Positions 23,075 to 30,705 of a stretch of 64,000 bases of DNA are shown here, piece by piece. Both the position numbers and the translations under genes were made by a program. Below the pieces are notes generated by a model, which made no database searches, was not told where the DNA came from, and worked only from the letters and a program-made list of their open reading frames with translations. Within the stretch, counting starts at the first letter, position 1. Each line of letters starts with the position of its first letter. The DNA comes from Bacillota bacterium (GTDB lineage: Bacteria > Bacillota > Clostridia > Tissierellales > Peptoniphilaceae), in the NCBI GenBank assembly GCA_023442775.1, contig JAEZXH010000008.1:1-64000 (forward strand), read 5' to 3'.

Positions 23075-23322
23075 AGAGCCTCTACCTCCTCTGCCCCAAC
23101 GCCGAGGCGGCACTGAGATTGCAAACGCGCCTGCGGGAGGCAGAGATTGACGCCACCTTGGCGCCGACGCCGAGGGAGGCGGACCACTGCTGTGGCTTGT
23201 CGATTTTTCTAGGCGAAGGGGAGCAGAAAAGCCAGGTGGAAGAGGTCCTCGCCGAGGGGTTTTCCCACGATGGATTCTTTGAAACCGAGGGGCCTAACCC
23301 CTTCCGCATGAGGTTTTCCTAA
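23071..23322 (+). CDS. DUF3343 small protein (putative Se/S carrier-like)
   Basis: 83-residue protein of the DUF3343 type: a ferredoxin-like small fold with the PTPREADHCCGLSI segment holding a CC pair (about 31-43). Family members are annotated as putative selenium/sulfur carriers and often accompany DCCP or selenium genes. It overlaps the reductase stop (ATGA), and its own stop overlaps the LysR start (TAATG). A role in delivering sulfur or assembling the unusual cluster is an inference. Confidence 0.8.
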   Translation: MKSLYLLCPNAEAALRLQTRLREAEIDATLAPTPREADHCCGLSIFLGEGEQKSQVEEVLAEGFSHDGFFETEGPNPFRMRFS

Positions 23323-24152
23323 TGGATTTTCGTAGCCTAGAGGCCTTCGTCGCCGTGGCGGAAGAGGAGAGTTTCTCCCTGGCGGCGAAGCGACTGGGCC
23401 TCTCCCAACCCACGATGACAAGCCGTATCCAACATCTCGAAGAGACTCTGGGCTTTTCCCTCTTTCACCGGAGCACGAGAAGCCTTGAACTCACGGCTCT
23501 CGGCCGAAGTTTTCTCACCGACGCGAGGCTCCTTCTCGAGGAGAGAAGGCGCATCATGGACCGCTACGAAGGGGCGCGCCACCGCCTCTCCATTGGCGTT
23601 AGTAGCCTCTGCGCCCGGGTCCTCCTGCCCCGCCTCTTGGGGACACTGGCGAAAGAAGTCGGCGATCTTCCCATGAGTATCCTTCGGGGCAATAGTGGGG
23701 AAGTCTTGGAGGACTTACGCCGTGGGCGAATCGACCTCGCCCTCGTGGGGATGGAGGTGGAAGACACCGCCTTCGAGACCATCGCCCTCTATGAGGACGC
23801 CTTCGTCGCCATCTTCCCGAAGGATGGGAAGGCCACCCGCCTCCTCCTGCGCGAAGAGGGAAGCGGGACGAGAAACCACCTCATGGCCCATCTCGAGAGG
23901 CTCTACCCCACTGCCCCCACAAGCGTCGTCGGGGATACGGATCTTCTGATTTCTCTCGTCGCCGAGGGGACAGGATTCTCCGTGGTCTCACGCGCCGCCC
24001 TGGCCCACCACGTGGAGAGGGAGAAGGTGCGCACCGAGGAGGTGGACATCCCGCCTCGCAGCCTCTACCTCGTCACCCGAAAACAACGACCGGCCCACGA
24101 GAGCCTCGATGTCTTCCTTCGCCTCTGTTCCCAAGAAAAAAACCTCCCCTAA
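23322..24152 (+). CDS. LysR-family transcriptional regulator
   Basis: 276-residue regulator with an N-terminal winged HTH (about 1-60, FSLAAKRLGLSQPTMTSRIQHLEETLG) and a periplasmic-binding-protein-like effector domain (about 85-270). It is the last gene of the double-cubane operon, co-translated from an overlapping start, so it probably senses a substrate or product of that reductase and regulates the operon. Anaerobe LysR proteins near DUF3343 are sometimes annotated as selenium-metabolism-associated; assignment to that subgroup is not certain. Confidence 0.88.
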   Translation: MDFRSLEAFVAVAEEESFSLAAKRLGLSQPTMTSRIQHLEETLGFSLFHRSTRSLELTALGRSFLTDARLLLEERRRIMDRYEGARHRLSIGVSSLCARVLLPRLLGTLAKEVGDLPMSILRGNSGEVLEDLRRGRIDLALVGMEVEDTAFETIALYEDAFVAIFPKDGKATRLLLREEGSGTRNHLMAHLERLYPTAPTSVVGDTDLLISLVAEGTGFSVVSRAALAHHVEREKVRTEEVDIPPRSLYLVTRKQRPAHESLDVFLRLCSQEKNLP

Positions 24153-24168
24153 AGGGAGGTTCTCTTTT
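24141..24168. terminator. Bidirectional terminator
   Basis: AACCTCCC (24141-24148) pairs with GGGAGGTT (24154-24161), with A and T runs on the two sides, between the converging LysR gene and the exporter gene. Confidence 0.8.
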
Positions 24169-25072
24169 TGCTCGTGAGAAGAGATTTTGCCACGACGCCG
24201 AAGACCACGAGAAAGATCCCCAGAAGTTGGAGAGGCGTCGGGAGGGGAGAGTGGAGGACGAGGACTGAGAGAATGAGGGTAAACACTGCCTCAAAGGCCT
24301 GGGTCGCCTCCACCGCCGCGAGGCGAGGCAGGTGGTGGGCCGCCTTTTGGGTGGCGTAGAAGAAGAGACTCGTCGCCACCACTCCCGAGAGAAGGGCGAC
24401 GAGGAAGGTCTGAAGGAGCTGGGAAGAAGTGGGAGGGCCCACCTGCACCCAGGCAATCCCCGCCCCGAGAAGCCACGAGGGAAGACTCATCACACTCATC
24501 CAAAAGACCCGGGAAAAGGCGTCGAGGCCCTCGGGACCCGTCAGGGCAATGATGCGCCGATTACCGAGGGGATAGGCAAAACAGGCGACGAGGATGAGCC
24601 CAACCCCGAGGATCACTGTCTCGGCGCCGAGAATCGTCGCGCTCACCCCTTGAATGAGAAAGGCCCCGATGAGAATCACCACAAAGGGCAAGAACTCACG
24701 AGGGTCCACCTGGTGGCGGGTGTGTGGAGAAATCGCGGCGAGGATGGTGCCGCAGACGATGGTGAGCTGCCAAGTACTCGCCACGAGCCACCCAGGAGAG
24801 AAGGTGGAGGCGAGGCAGATGGGCATATAGAAGAGGGCAAACCCAATCTGGGAATAGAGAAACCACGCCCATGGCGCGCGACGGATGTGGCGAAGACCCT
24901 TCTGAAAATCGATGCGAAGGATGACCATGAGAGCACCGAGAAGGACGATGGTCCAGAGGAAGCGAAGACTTGCCGTGTAGAGCCAATGCCCACCGGAGAC
25001 CCCCATGACCTCGTTGAAGATAAAGGTAAAGGAAAAGAAGAAGGCGGAGACCACGCCTATGAAGACATCCAT
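24149..25072 (-). CDS. DMT-superfamily multidrug-efflux-type transporter
   Basis: 307-residue membrane protein with about ten helices in two halves. The segment FSFTFIFNEVMGVSGGHWLYTASLRFLWT near the N-terminus resembles the EmrE-like multidrug efflux subgroup of the drug/metabolite transporters (PF13536-type). Start 25072 is chosen because AGGAGG lies just upstream; an in-frame ATG 24 bp earlier lacks one. It is a single gene, convergent with the LysR gene and divergent from tRNA-Ala. Substrate unknown. Confidence 0.8.
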   Translation of the reverse strand: MDVFIGVVSAFFFSFTFIFNEVMGVSGGHWLYTASLRFLWTIVLLGALMVILRIDFQKGLRHIRRAPWAWFLYSQIGFALFYMPICLASTFSPGWLVASTWQLTIVCGTILAAISPHTRHQVDPREFLPFVVILIGAFLIQGVSATILGAETVILGVGLILVACFAYPLGNRRIIALTGPEGLDAFSRVFWMSVMSLPSWLLGAGIAWVQVGPPTSSQLLQTFLVALLSGVVATSLFFYATQKAAHHLPRLAAVEATQAFEAVFTLILSVLVLHSPLPTPLQLLGIFLVVFGVVAKSLLTSKKRTSL

Positions 25073-25103
25073 AAAAAACCTCCTGAAAAATTTCACGTCC
25101 CCC

Positions 25104-25132
25104 TTGACGAGAAAGTCGCTTTATGTTTTAAT
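25104..25132 (+). promoter_or_regulatory. tRNA-Ala promoter
   Basis: TTGACG at 25104-25109 and TTTAAT at 25127-25132 with a 17-bp spacer, ending 17 bp before the tRNA. Confidence 0.7.
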
Positions 25133-25149
25133 TATAACATCGATTGCTT

Positions 25150-25225
<76 letters not shown>

Positions 25226-25231
25226 ACGACG

Positions 25232-25253
25232 AGAGGCTTCGGCCTCTTTTTTT
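25232..25253 (+). terminator. Terminator after tRNA-Ala
   Basis: AGAGGC (25232-25237), TTCG loop, GCCTCT (25242-25247), then a T run. Confidence 0.88.
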
Positions 25254-25325
25254 ATACCCTCAACTAGACAGAAGGGAGAAAATCTGGTTGAATAAGAGGG
25301 AAGAAGAGGAAGAGAAGGGGGTCCC

Positions 25326-26018
25326 ATGAGTCAAGGTGTGATTTATATATTGACGAGTAAGAGTTTTCCAGATCTCGTCAAAATTGGATATGCGAGTAAT
25401 CTTGAGAGGAGGGTGAGAGAACTGAATCGCTCCGAAGTTCTCCCTTACCCTTTTCATCCCTATGCCTATTACAAAGTGGATGAAAAACTTACGGACCGTG
25501 CCCTGCATAAGCTGTTGGATAAACTGAATCCAAGGTTGCGTGCGGAGGAAATGGTGAACGGGAAGACGAGAAGACGAGAGTTTTTTGCCCTTCAACCAGA
25601 AGGGGCCTACGAGATTCTCGAGGTCATCGCCCAGCTCTCGGGAACTCTTCATCGCCTCCATCGCCTTGTTGAAGCACCAAAAGAGATGCCGACGGTGGTC
25701 GCCGAGGACCTGTCTTCACAAAAGTCCTCCCGGAAGAAGTCAAAACGAGGAGAAAAGAAAAAGACTCCTCGTCGAAAGGCTTTTCGATTTTCTATGATTG
25801 GGGTAGAACCAGGAGAAGAGGTCCAATTCCTCTATGATTCGACCATCTCGGCAATGGTTTTAGACGACCGTCACGTCTTGTTTCAAAATGAAAAGACTTC
25901 ACTCTCGAAATTGGCGGAAAAACTCACGGGCAGCCGACATCCCCTGCAGGGAACCATCTATTTTACCTATCGCGGAAAAATCCTCGATGATTTGCGTAAA
26001 GAAAAGGAATCCCAATAA
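25326..26018 (+). CDS. GIY-YIG nuclease-domain protein with C-terminal DUF4357/RAMA-like domain
   Basis: 230-residue protein. The N-terminal domain (about 4-95) has a GIY-YIG-type start, GVIYILTSKSFPDLVKIGYASNLERRVREL, of the MUG113/T5orf172 kind. A lysine/arginine-rich linker (about 133-152) follows. The C-terminal domain (about 155-225, VLDDRHVLFQNEKTSLSKLAEKLTG ... YFTYRGKIL) resembles small modified-DNA or restriction-associated winged domains (RAMA/DUF4357). It starts after GAAGGGGGTCCC and lies alone between tRNA-Ala and a terminator. Codons are more AT-rich than in its neighbours, so horizontal acquisition next to the tRNA is possible. Nuclease activity is untested for this subgroup. 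Confidence 0.8.
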   Translation: MSQGVIYILTSKSFPDLVKIGYASNLERRVRELNRSEVLPYPFHPYAYYKVDEKLTDRALHKLLDKLNPRLRAEEMVNGKTRRREFFALQPEGAYEILEVIAQLSGTLHRLHRLVEAPKEMPTVVAEDLSSQKSSRKKSKRGEKKKTPRRKAFRFSMIGVEPGEEVQFLYDSTISAMVLDDRHVLFQNEKTSLSKLAEKLTGSRHPLQGTIYFTYRGKILDDLRKEKESQ

Positions 26019-26020
26019 AA

Positions 26021-26045
26021 AAGCACCCACAGGGGTGCTTTTCTT
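26021..26045. terminator. Bidirectional terminator
   Basis: AAGCACCC (26021-26028) pairs with GGGTGCTT (26033-26040), with an A run before and T-rich bases after, between converging genes. Confidence 0.85.
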
Positions 26046-26968
26046 TATTTCACCTTTTTCTTCGCCTCGTCGTATTCCTTCCAGAGGTTTTCCACGATGG
26101 TGGCGACGGGTTCGATCTTATTGAGGTAGGCGAGGGCTTCTCCGGCCATGACGCTTCCCATGGCGGTGTCGCCGTCCCGGGCGGCACGGCGGCTGGCTCC
26201 GATGCCGAGTTTTTCAAATTCTTCTTGGGGGGCGCAGCTGCGTTCCAGTTCGAGCATGCGGTCGGTGAGTTCGTTTTTCACGACGCGCACCGGGTGGCCC
26301 GAGTGGTTGCCGGTGACGACGGTGTCGGAATCCTTGGCGTTGATGAGGTATTCCTTGTAGGCGGGGTGAATCGGGGTCTCTTCGGCGACGAGGAAACGCG
26401 AAGCGACTTGAACGCCTTCGGCACCGAGGATTTCTGCGGCGAGGATTTGACGACCGGTGTAGATGCCGCCGGCACTGACCACGGGGATGTCAACGGAGTC
26501 GCAGATGGCGGGCAGCTCTGCCATGGTGTGGAGACTTCCGATGTGTCCTCCGGCTTCGGCTCCTTCGAAGACACAGGCGATGGCGCCTAAATCTTGGACT
26601 TTCTTCGCCATCTTGATATTGGCAATGACGGGGATGACTTCGATGCCCGCTTCTTTAAAACGGGGGAAGTAGGGGGTGGGGTTGCCGGCTCCGCAGGCGA
26701 CGAAGGGGGGCTTTTCTTCGAGGACGACTTGGACCACTTCTTCGAGGTTCGGGTGGGTGAGGACCACGTTGACGCCGAAGGGTTTGTCGGTGAGGGTGCG
26801 GGCCTTTCTGATTTCTTCCCGGACTTCTTCAGGGGAGAAACCTCCGGTGGCGATGAGGCCGAGGCCACCGGCGTTGGAGACGGCGGCGGCGAGATCGCTC
26901 TTGCTGACGTTGGCCATGCCGCCTTGAATCATGGGGTATTTGATGCCGAGGACTTCGTTGAGTTTCAT
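26045..26968 (-). CDS. FabK/nitronate monooxygenase family flavoprotein
   Basis: 307-residue FMN-dependent TIM-barrel protein. It starts with the family pattern KYPMIQGGMANVS, has the glycine-rich AGGLGLIATGG, and carries EGAEAGGHIG, where the His is the catalytic residue of FabK enoyl-ACP reductase II. The C-terminal part has GIYTGRQILAAEILGAEGVQVASRFL. FabK and nitronate monooxygenases are hard to separate by eye; the GGHIG motif and length favour FabK, but no fatty-acid synthesis genes are adjacent. It is a single gene upstream of which two M20 genes are transcribed in the same direction behind a terminator. Confidence 0.85.
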   Translation of the reverse strand: MKLNEVLGIKYPMIQGGMANVSKSDLAAAVSNAGGLGLIATGGFSPEEVREEIRKARTLTDKPFGVNVVLTHPNLEEVVQVVLEEKPPFVACGAGNPTPYFPRFKEAGIEVIPVIANIKMAKKVQDLGAIACVFEGAEAGGHIGSLHTMAELPAICDSVDIPVVSAGGIYTGRQILAAEILGAEGVQVASRFLVAEETPIHPAYKEYLINAKDSDTVVTGNHSGHPVRVVKNELTDRMLELERSCAPQEEFEKLGIGASRRAARDGDTAMGSVMAGEALAYLNKIEPVATIVENLWKEYDEAKKKVK

Positions 26969-27040
26969 AGGCGTTCCTTTCTTTCACGGGTCTTTCTTTC
27001 TCGTTAGGTTGTTTATACCCTCTTGTTCTCTTGGAAAAAC

Positions 27041-27063
27041 AAAAAGAGCCCAGGGCGGGCTCT
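27041..27063 (-). terminator. Terminator of the tandem M20 operon
   Basis: On the minus strand AGAGCCC (27063-27057) pairs with GGGCTCT (27051-27045), followed by T residues; it separates the M20 pair from the flavoprotein gene. Confidence 0.8.
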
Positions 27064-27066
27064 TTC

Positions 27067-28293
27067 TTATTTTCCGTGACGATTGAGATAATCCATGGCG
27101 ACGCTGGCGTGAAGGGCGGCGCCGTAGACGAACATGGTCTCGTCGAAGTTAACCTTCGGGTTGTGAAGGGGAAGGCCATAGCGGCTGCCGGCTCCGAGCC
27201 AGACGATCATCCCAGGAACTTCTTTGGTGATATAGCCGAAGTCCTCTGCGCCGCTCGAGGGCGGAGTTTCCAGGACGTTTTCTTCTCCGAAGAGTTCCTT
27301 GTGGACCGGGAGCATCTCTTCGACAAAGTCGGGGTCGGTGTAGGTGGAGGGGGTGTAGAAGTGGCCGATGGAGGCGCTTCCTCTCCAGAGTTTTGCAGTG
27401 CCGTGGACAATCTCTTCCACCCGCTTTGCGACGTGGTCCCGGCTGGGGATGTCGAGAGAGCGAGAGCTTGCGGTAATCTTCGCGGTATCGGGGATGATGT
27501 TCGAGGCGGACCCTGCATCTAAGACGGTGACGGCCATGGAGAGGGACTTCGCCGGGTCGACTTCCCGTCCGGGGAGGATGTGAAGGGCCTGGACGATTTG
27601 GTTGGCGATGAGGTTCGGGTCAATGGATTTGTGGGGCATGGAGCTGTGGCCGCCCTTGCCCTGGATGTCGATGAGCCAGGTGTCGATGGAGGCGGTGGCG
27701 ATGCCCTTGGAGTACTCGATGACTCCCGAGGGGATTTGGGACTGGATGTGGATGGCGAAGGCTGCGTCAACCTTGGGGTTTTCCAAGAGGCCGTCGTCGA
27801 TCATGCGCACGGAGCCCGAGCCCATTTCTTCCCCGATTTGGAACATGAGCTTGACGGTGCCCTTGAGTTCCGATTCTCGTTCCTTTAAGATGCGGGCGGC
27901 GCCCAAGAGCATGGCGGCGTGGGTATCGTGGCCGCAGGAGTGCATGGCGGGGCGCTTCGAGGCGTATTCGGCTCCCGTCTTTTCCTCCATGGGGAGGGCA
28001 TCAAAGTCGGCGCGCAGGAGGATGCAGGGCTCCCCTTGGCCGATGGTGGCGACGACGCCAGTGGCCCCTTCGGAGCGGGGGATGCCGATTTTTTCGTAGG
28101 CGTCGTTGACTTCGTCGGTCATGATGCCGCAGTCCTTGCCCTCGATGCCCATTTCGGCGAGACGCTCTTTGATGTAGGCGGCACTCTCGGGGAGGTAGAA
28201 GCCCACTTCGGGGGTTTGGTGCAGGGCGCGACGGTCCTTGATGATCTCTTCTTCAAAGGATACTGCGAGTTCTAAGTTTTTCTTCGTATCCAT
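27067..28293 (-). CDS. M20-family amidohydrolase, second of a tandem pair
   Basis: 408-residue metallohydrolase of the M20D/HipO group, which removes N-acyl, aminobenzoyl or similar groups from amino acids or cleaves dipeptides. Metal-binding motifs include MHSCGHDTHAAMLLG (about 128), the glutamate pair in QIGEEMGSGS (about 163) and the C-terminal SSGAEDFG His/Asp region. The dimerisation domain contains KGGHSSMPHKSIDP. It starts 1 bp after the stop of the preceding paralogue, and its AAGGAGG lies inside that gene, so the two are coupled. No signal peptide, so it acts in the cytoplasm. Confidence 0.9.
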   Translation of the reverse strand: MDTKKNLELAVSFEEEIIKDRRALHQTPEVGFYLPESAAYIKERLAEMGIEGKDCGIMTDEVNDAYEKIGIPRSEGATGVVATIGQGEPCILLRADFDALPMEEKTGAEYASKRPAMHSCGHDTHAAMLLGAARILKERESELKGTVKLMFQIGEEMGSGSVRMIDDGLLENPKVDAAFAIHIQSQIPSGVIEYSKGIATASIDTWLIDIQGKGGHSSMPHKSIDPNLIANQIVQALHILPGREVDPAKSLSMAVTVLDAGSASNIIPDTAKITASSRSLDIPSRDHVAKRVEEIVHGTAKLWRGSASIGHFYTPSTYTDPDFVEEMLPVHKELFGEENVLETPPSSGAEDFGYITKEVPGMIVWLGAGSRYGLPLHNPKVNFDETMFVYGAALHASVAMDYLNRHGK

Positions 28294-28294
28294 G

Positions 28295-29521
28295 TTAGTC
28301 CTCCTTATGGGCTTCGAGCCACTTCATGGCAACGTTGGCGTGAATGGCGGCACCGAGGGGAAGGGTGCTCTCATCGAGGACCATATTCGGGTTGTGGACC
28401 GGATAGGCTCCCTTCTTCCCTGCGCCGAGCATGACGTAGCAACCGGGAACGGCTTCGGAGACGTGTCCAAAGTCTTCCGAGGCGGGGACTCCAGAAAATT
28501 CCACGAGGTGATCCTCTCCGACGACTTCGCCGATGAAGGGAAGGAGTTCTTCCACGAGGGCGGGGTCGTTGGCGGTGGAGGGGGTATTAAAGGAAAGAAG
28601 CTCGTAGTCTCCGCGCCACATCTTCACCGTGTGGTCGACGATCTCGGGGATGCGTTCCTTTAAGTGGTCGCGTCCCTCTGGGTCGTAGGTGCGCATGCCG
28701 AATTGCATCTTTGCGGTGTCGGGGATGATGTTCGAGGCGGTGCCCCCTTGGACGGAACCGACGGTGAAGGAGATGAGGCTCGCCGGGTTCGTCTCCCGAC
28801 CGGGGAGGATGTTGAGTGCGCTGGTGACTTGGTTGGCGATGAGCACCGGGTCGATGCACTTCTCGGGCATGGAACTGTGTCCACCCTTTCCTTGGATATT
28901 TAAGATGTAAGAATCGAAGGAAGAACTGGTGACATGTTTGGCGTAGTGGACGATCCCCACGTCTTCGTCGGGCTCCACGTGGATGGCGAAGGCGGCGTCG
29001 ACGGTGGGATTTTCGAGGAGGCCATCGTCAATCATGAGGCGGGCGCCATAGCCCCACTCTTCGCCGATTTGAAACATGAGCTTGACGGTGCCCTTGAGGG
29101 AGGCCTCTTGCTCATTTAAGATCTTCGCGGCGCCGAGGAGCATGGCGGTGTGGGCGTCGTGGCCACAGGAGTGCATCCGTCCTTCGTGGGTGGAGCGATA
29201 TTCCACGTCGTTGGTTTCGGGCATGGGCAGAGCATCCATGTCGGCGCGCAGGAGGATGCAGGGCTTTCCGTGGCCGATGGTGGCGACGATTCCCGTGGCC
29301 TTTTCCTGACGAGGGAACCCTGCGGCGACGTAGTGGTTCATCGTCTCTTCATCGAGGCGGCCGCAGTCTCTGTGTTCAATGCCAAGTTGTGTGAGGCGCT
29401 CTTTCACATATGCGGCGGTCTTTGGAATCTCAAAGCCGATTTCTGGAATTTTATGAAGGGCACGGCGGTCTTCGACGAGAGTCTCGGCGATGGCCTGGGC
29501 CTGCTCTTTGACGTGTTTCAT
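28295..29521 (-). CDS. M20-family amidohydrolase, first of a tandem pair
   Basis: 408 residues, the same length and architecture as its downstream neighbour, so it is a recent-looking tandem duplicate. Motifs are MHSCGHDAHTAMLLG, QIGEEWGYGARL, KGGHSSMPEKCIDP and a SEDFGH segment near the C-terminus. Conservation is high in the metal sites but lower in the dimerisation domain, suggesting different acyl substrates. AAAGGAG precedes the ATG. A TATAAT (minus strand, 29568-29563) lies about 42 bp upstream with a poor -35 (TTGATT at 15 bp). The pair fits an amino-acid fermenting lifestyle. Confidence 0.9.
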   Translation of the reverse strand: MKHVKEQAQAIAETLVEDRRALHKIPEIGFEIPKTAAYVKERLTQLGIEHRDCGRLDEETMNHYVAAGFPRQEKATGIVATIGHGKPCILLRADMDALPMPETNDVEYRSTHEGRMHSCGHDAHTAMLLGAAKILNEQEASLKGTVKLMFQIGEEWGYGARLMIDDGLLENPTVDAAFAIHVEPDEDVGIVHYAKHVTSSSFDSYILNIQGKGGHSSMPEKCIDPVLIANQVTSALNILPGRETNPASLISFTVGSVQGGTASNIIPDTAKMQFGMRTYDPEGRDHLKERIPEIVDHTVKMWRGDYELLSFNTPSTANDPALVEELLPFIGEVVGEDHLVEFSGVPASEDFGHVSEAVPGCYVMLGAGKKGAYPVHNPNMVLDESTLPLGAAIHANVAMKWLEAHKED

Positions 29522-29658
29522 GGGATCTCCTTTCCATGACTTGAGAGCGTTTTACTGTCTTCATTATACCACAGCACAAGAAAAATCAATCATGGCCCAT
29601 CTGTTGGAAACCCGGGGATTCGGGGTAGAAAGAGAGTGAAAAAAGTTCTGCAAAACTC

Positions 29659-29711
29659 TTGCATATTGTCCAGGAGGAGCGTATAATAGACTTTAGTCAG
29701 AAAAGGTCAGA
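29659..29711 (+). promoter_or_regulatory. Promoter with CtsR-type operator for dnaJ-like/clpB
   Basis: TTGCAT at 29659-29664 and TATAAT at 29682-29687 are 17 bp apart. Just downstream, AGTCAGA-AAA-GGTCAGA at 29695-29711 is a tandem heptad with 3-bp spacing, the architecture of the CtsR operator (RGTCAAA-N3-RGTCAAA), differing by one A-to-G in each heptad. No CIRCE repeat was seen. Heat or protein-damage control of the operon by CtsR is predicted. Confidence 0.75.
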
Positions 29712-29733
29712 AAAACCTCGAGAGGAGGAGCTT

Positions 29734-30660
29734 ATGCAATATCGCGATTACTATGACATTCTCGGGGTGGAGAAGACCGCCTCGGACAAGGAAATTAAAG
29801 CGGCATTTCGGAAGAAGGCGAAGGAGTATCACCCAGACCTTCACCCCGACGATGCCGATGTGGAACAGAAATTTAAGGAAGTCAACGAGGCCTACGAGGT
29901 CCTCTCGGATCCGGAGAAGAGAAAGCAGTATGATACCTTTGGTCATACGACAAATTTCACCGGGGGACAGGACTTTGACCCAAGCCAATACGGTTACACC
30001 ACCTACACCTCGGGAGGAGACTTTAGTGATTTCTTCGAGACTCTCTTCGGAGGGCGAGGCCCCAACAAGACCCGCGGGTTTTCCATGGGGGACTTGGGAG
30101 ATCTCTTCGCCGACATCGGAGGCCGCGGGCGGACGAGTCGCAAGGCAAAGCCTCAGGACGTCTTCAAGAGCGAACTGTCCATCTCCATCAAGGAAGCCTT
30201 TGAGGGGACGGAGCGGATTGTCCCCCTTCGGGTGGGCGAGCGCACTGTCGATTTGCCGGTGAAGATTCCCGCAGGGATTACCACCGGGAAGAAGATTCGG
30301 GTCAACGGACAAAAATTTGACTTGCCCGGCAATGTCCTCTTTACCATTCGCGTCCTCGACGGGGCCCATATGCGCCTCGATGGATTGGACATCGTGGTGA
30401 CGGTGCCCGTTGCCCCTTGGCAAGCCGCCTTGGGGGATCGGGTGGTCGTGGATACCCTCGAGGGAAAACTCAAGGTGAAGGTGGCCCCGGGCAGCCGAGG
30501 AGACGAGCGTCTTCGCATCGCCGGCAAGGGCTTTAAGGACCGCAAGGGCAAGAGGGGAGACCTCTTCGTCCAGTGGAAGTTGGTCCTTCCCGAACACCTC
30601 TTTGACGAAGAGAAGCGCCTCTACGAAGAACTGAAGAGCCTCTCTCACAAGACTTCATAA
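29734..30660 (+). CDS. DnaJ-class co-chaperone without zinc finger (CbpA-like)
   Basis: 308-residue J-domain protein. The J domain (about 4-68) has the HPD motif at H33-P34-D35. A Gly/Phe-rich region (about 75-135) and two C-terminal substrate-binding beta domains (about 138-300) follow. The four CXXCXGXG zinc repeats of DnaJ are absent, so it is a CbpA-like type II protein. It stimulates DnaK ATPase and hands substrates to the DnaK/ClpB disaggregase. ATG 29734 follows GAGGAGGAG. clpB is 45 bp downstream in the same operon. Confidence 0.9.
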   Translation: MQYRDYYDILGVEKTASDKEIKAAFRKKAKEYHPDLHPDDADVEQKFKEVNEAYEVLSDPEKRKQYDTFGHTTNFTGGQDFDPSQYGYTTYTSGGDFSDFFETLFGGRGPNKTRGFSMGDLGDLFADIGGRGRTSRKAKPQDVFKSELSISIKEAFEGTERIVPLRVGERTVDLPVKIPAGITTGKKIRVNGQKFDLPGNVLFTIRVLDGAHMRLDGLDIVVTVPVAPWQAALGDRVVVDTLEGKLKVKVAPGSRGDERLRIAGKGFKDRKGKRGDLFVQWKLVLPEHLFDEEKRLYEELKSLSHKTS

Positions 30661-30705
30661 CATAGAACGATTCACCAACGCCAAGGACAGGAAAGGAGCG
30701 ATGTG

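Noticed and set aside
29688..29733. CIRCE element (HrcA operator) at the dnaJ-like gene
   Set aside because: No TTAGCACTC-N9-GAGTGCTAA-like inverted repeat is present; the tandem heptad fits CtsR better.
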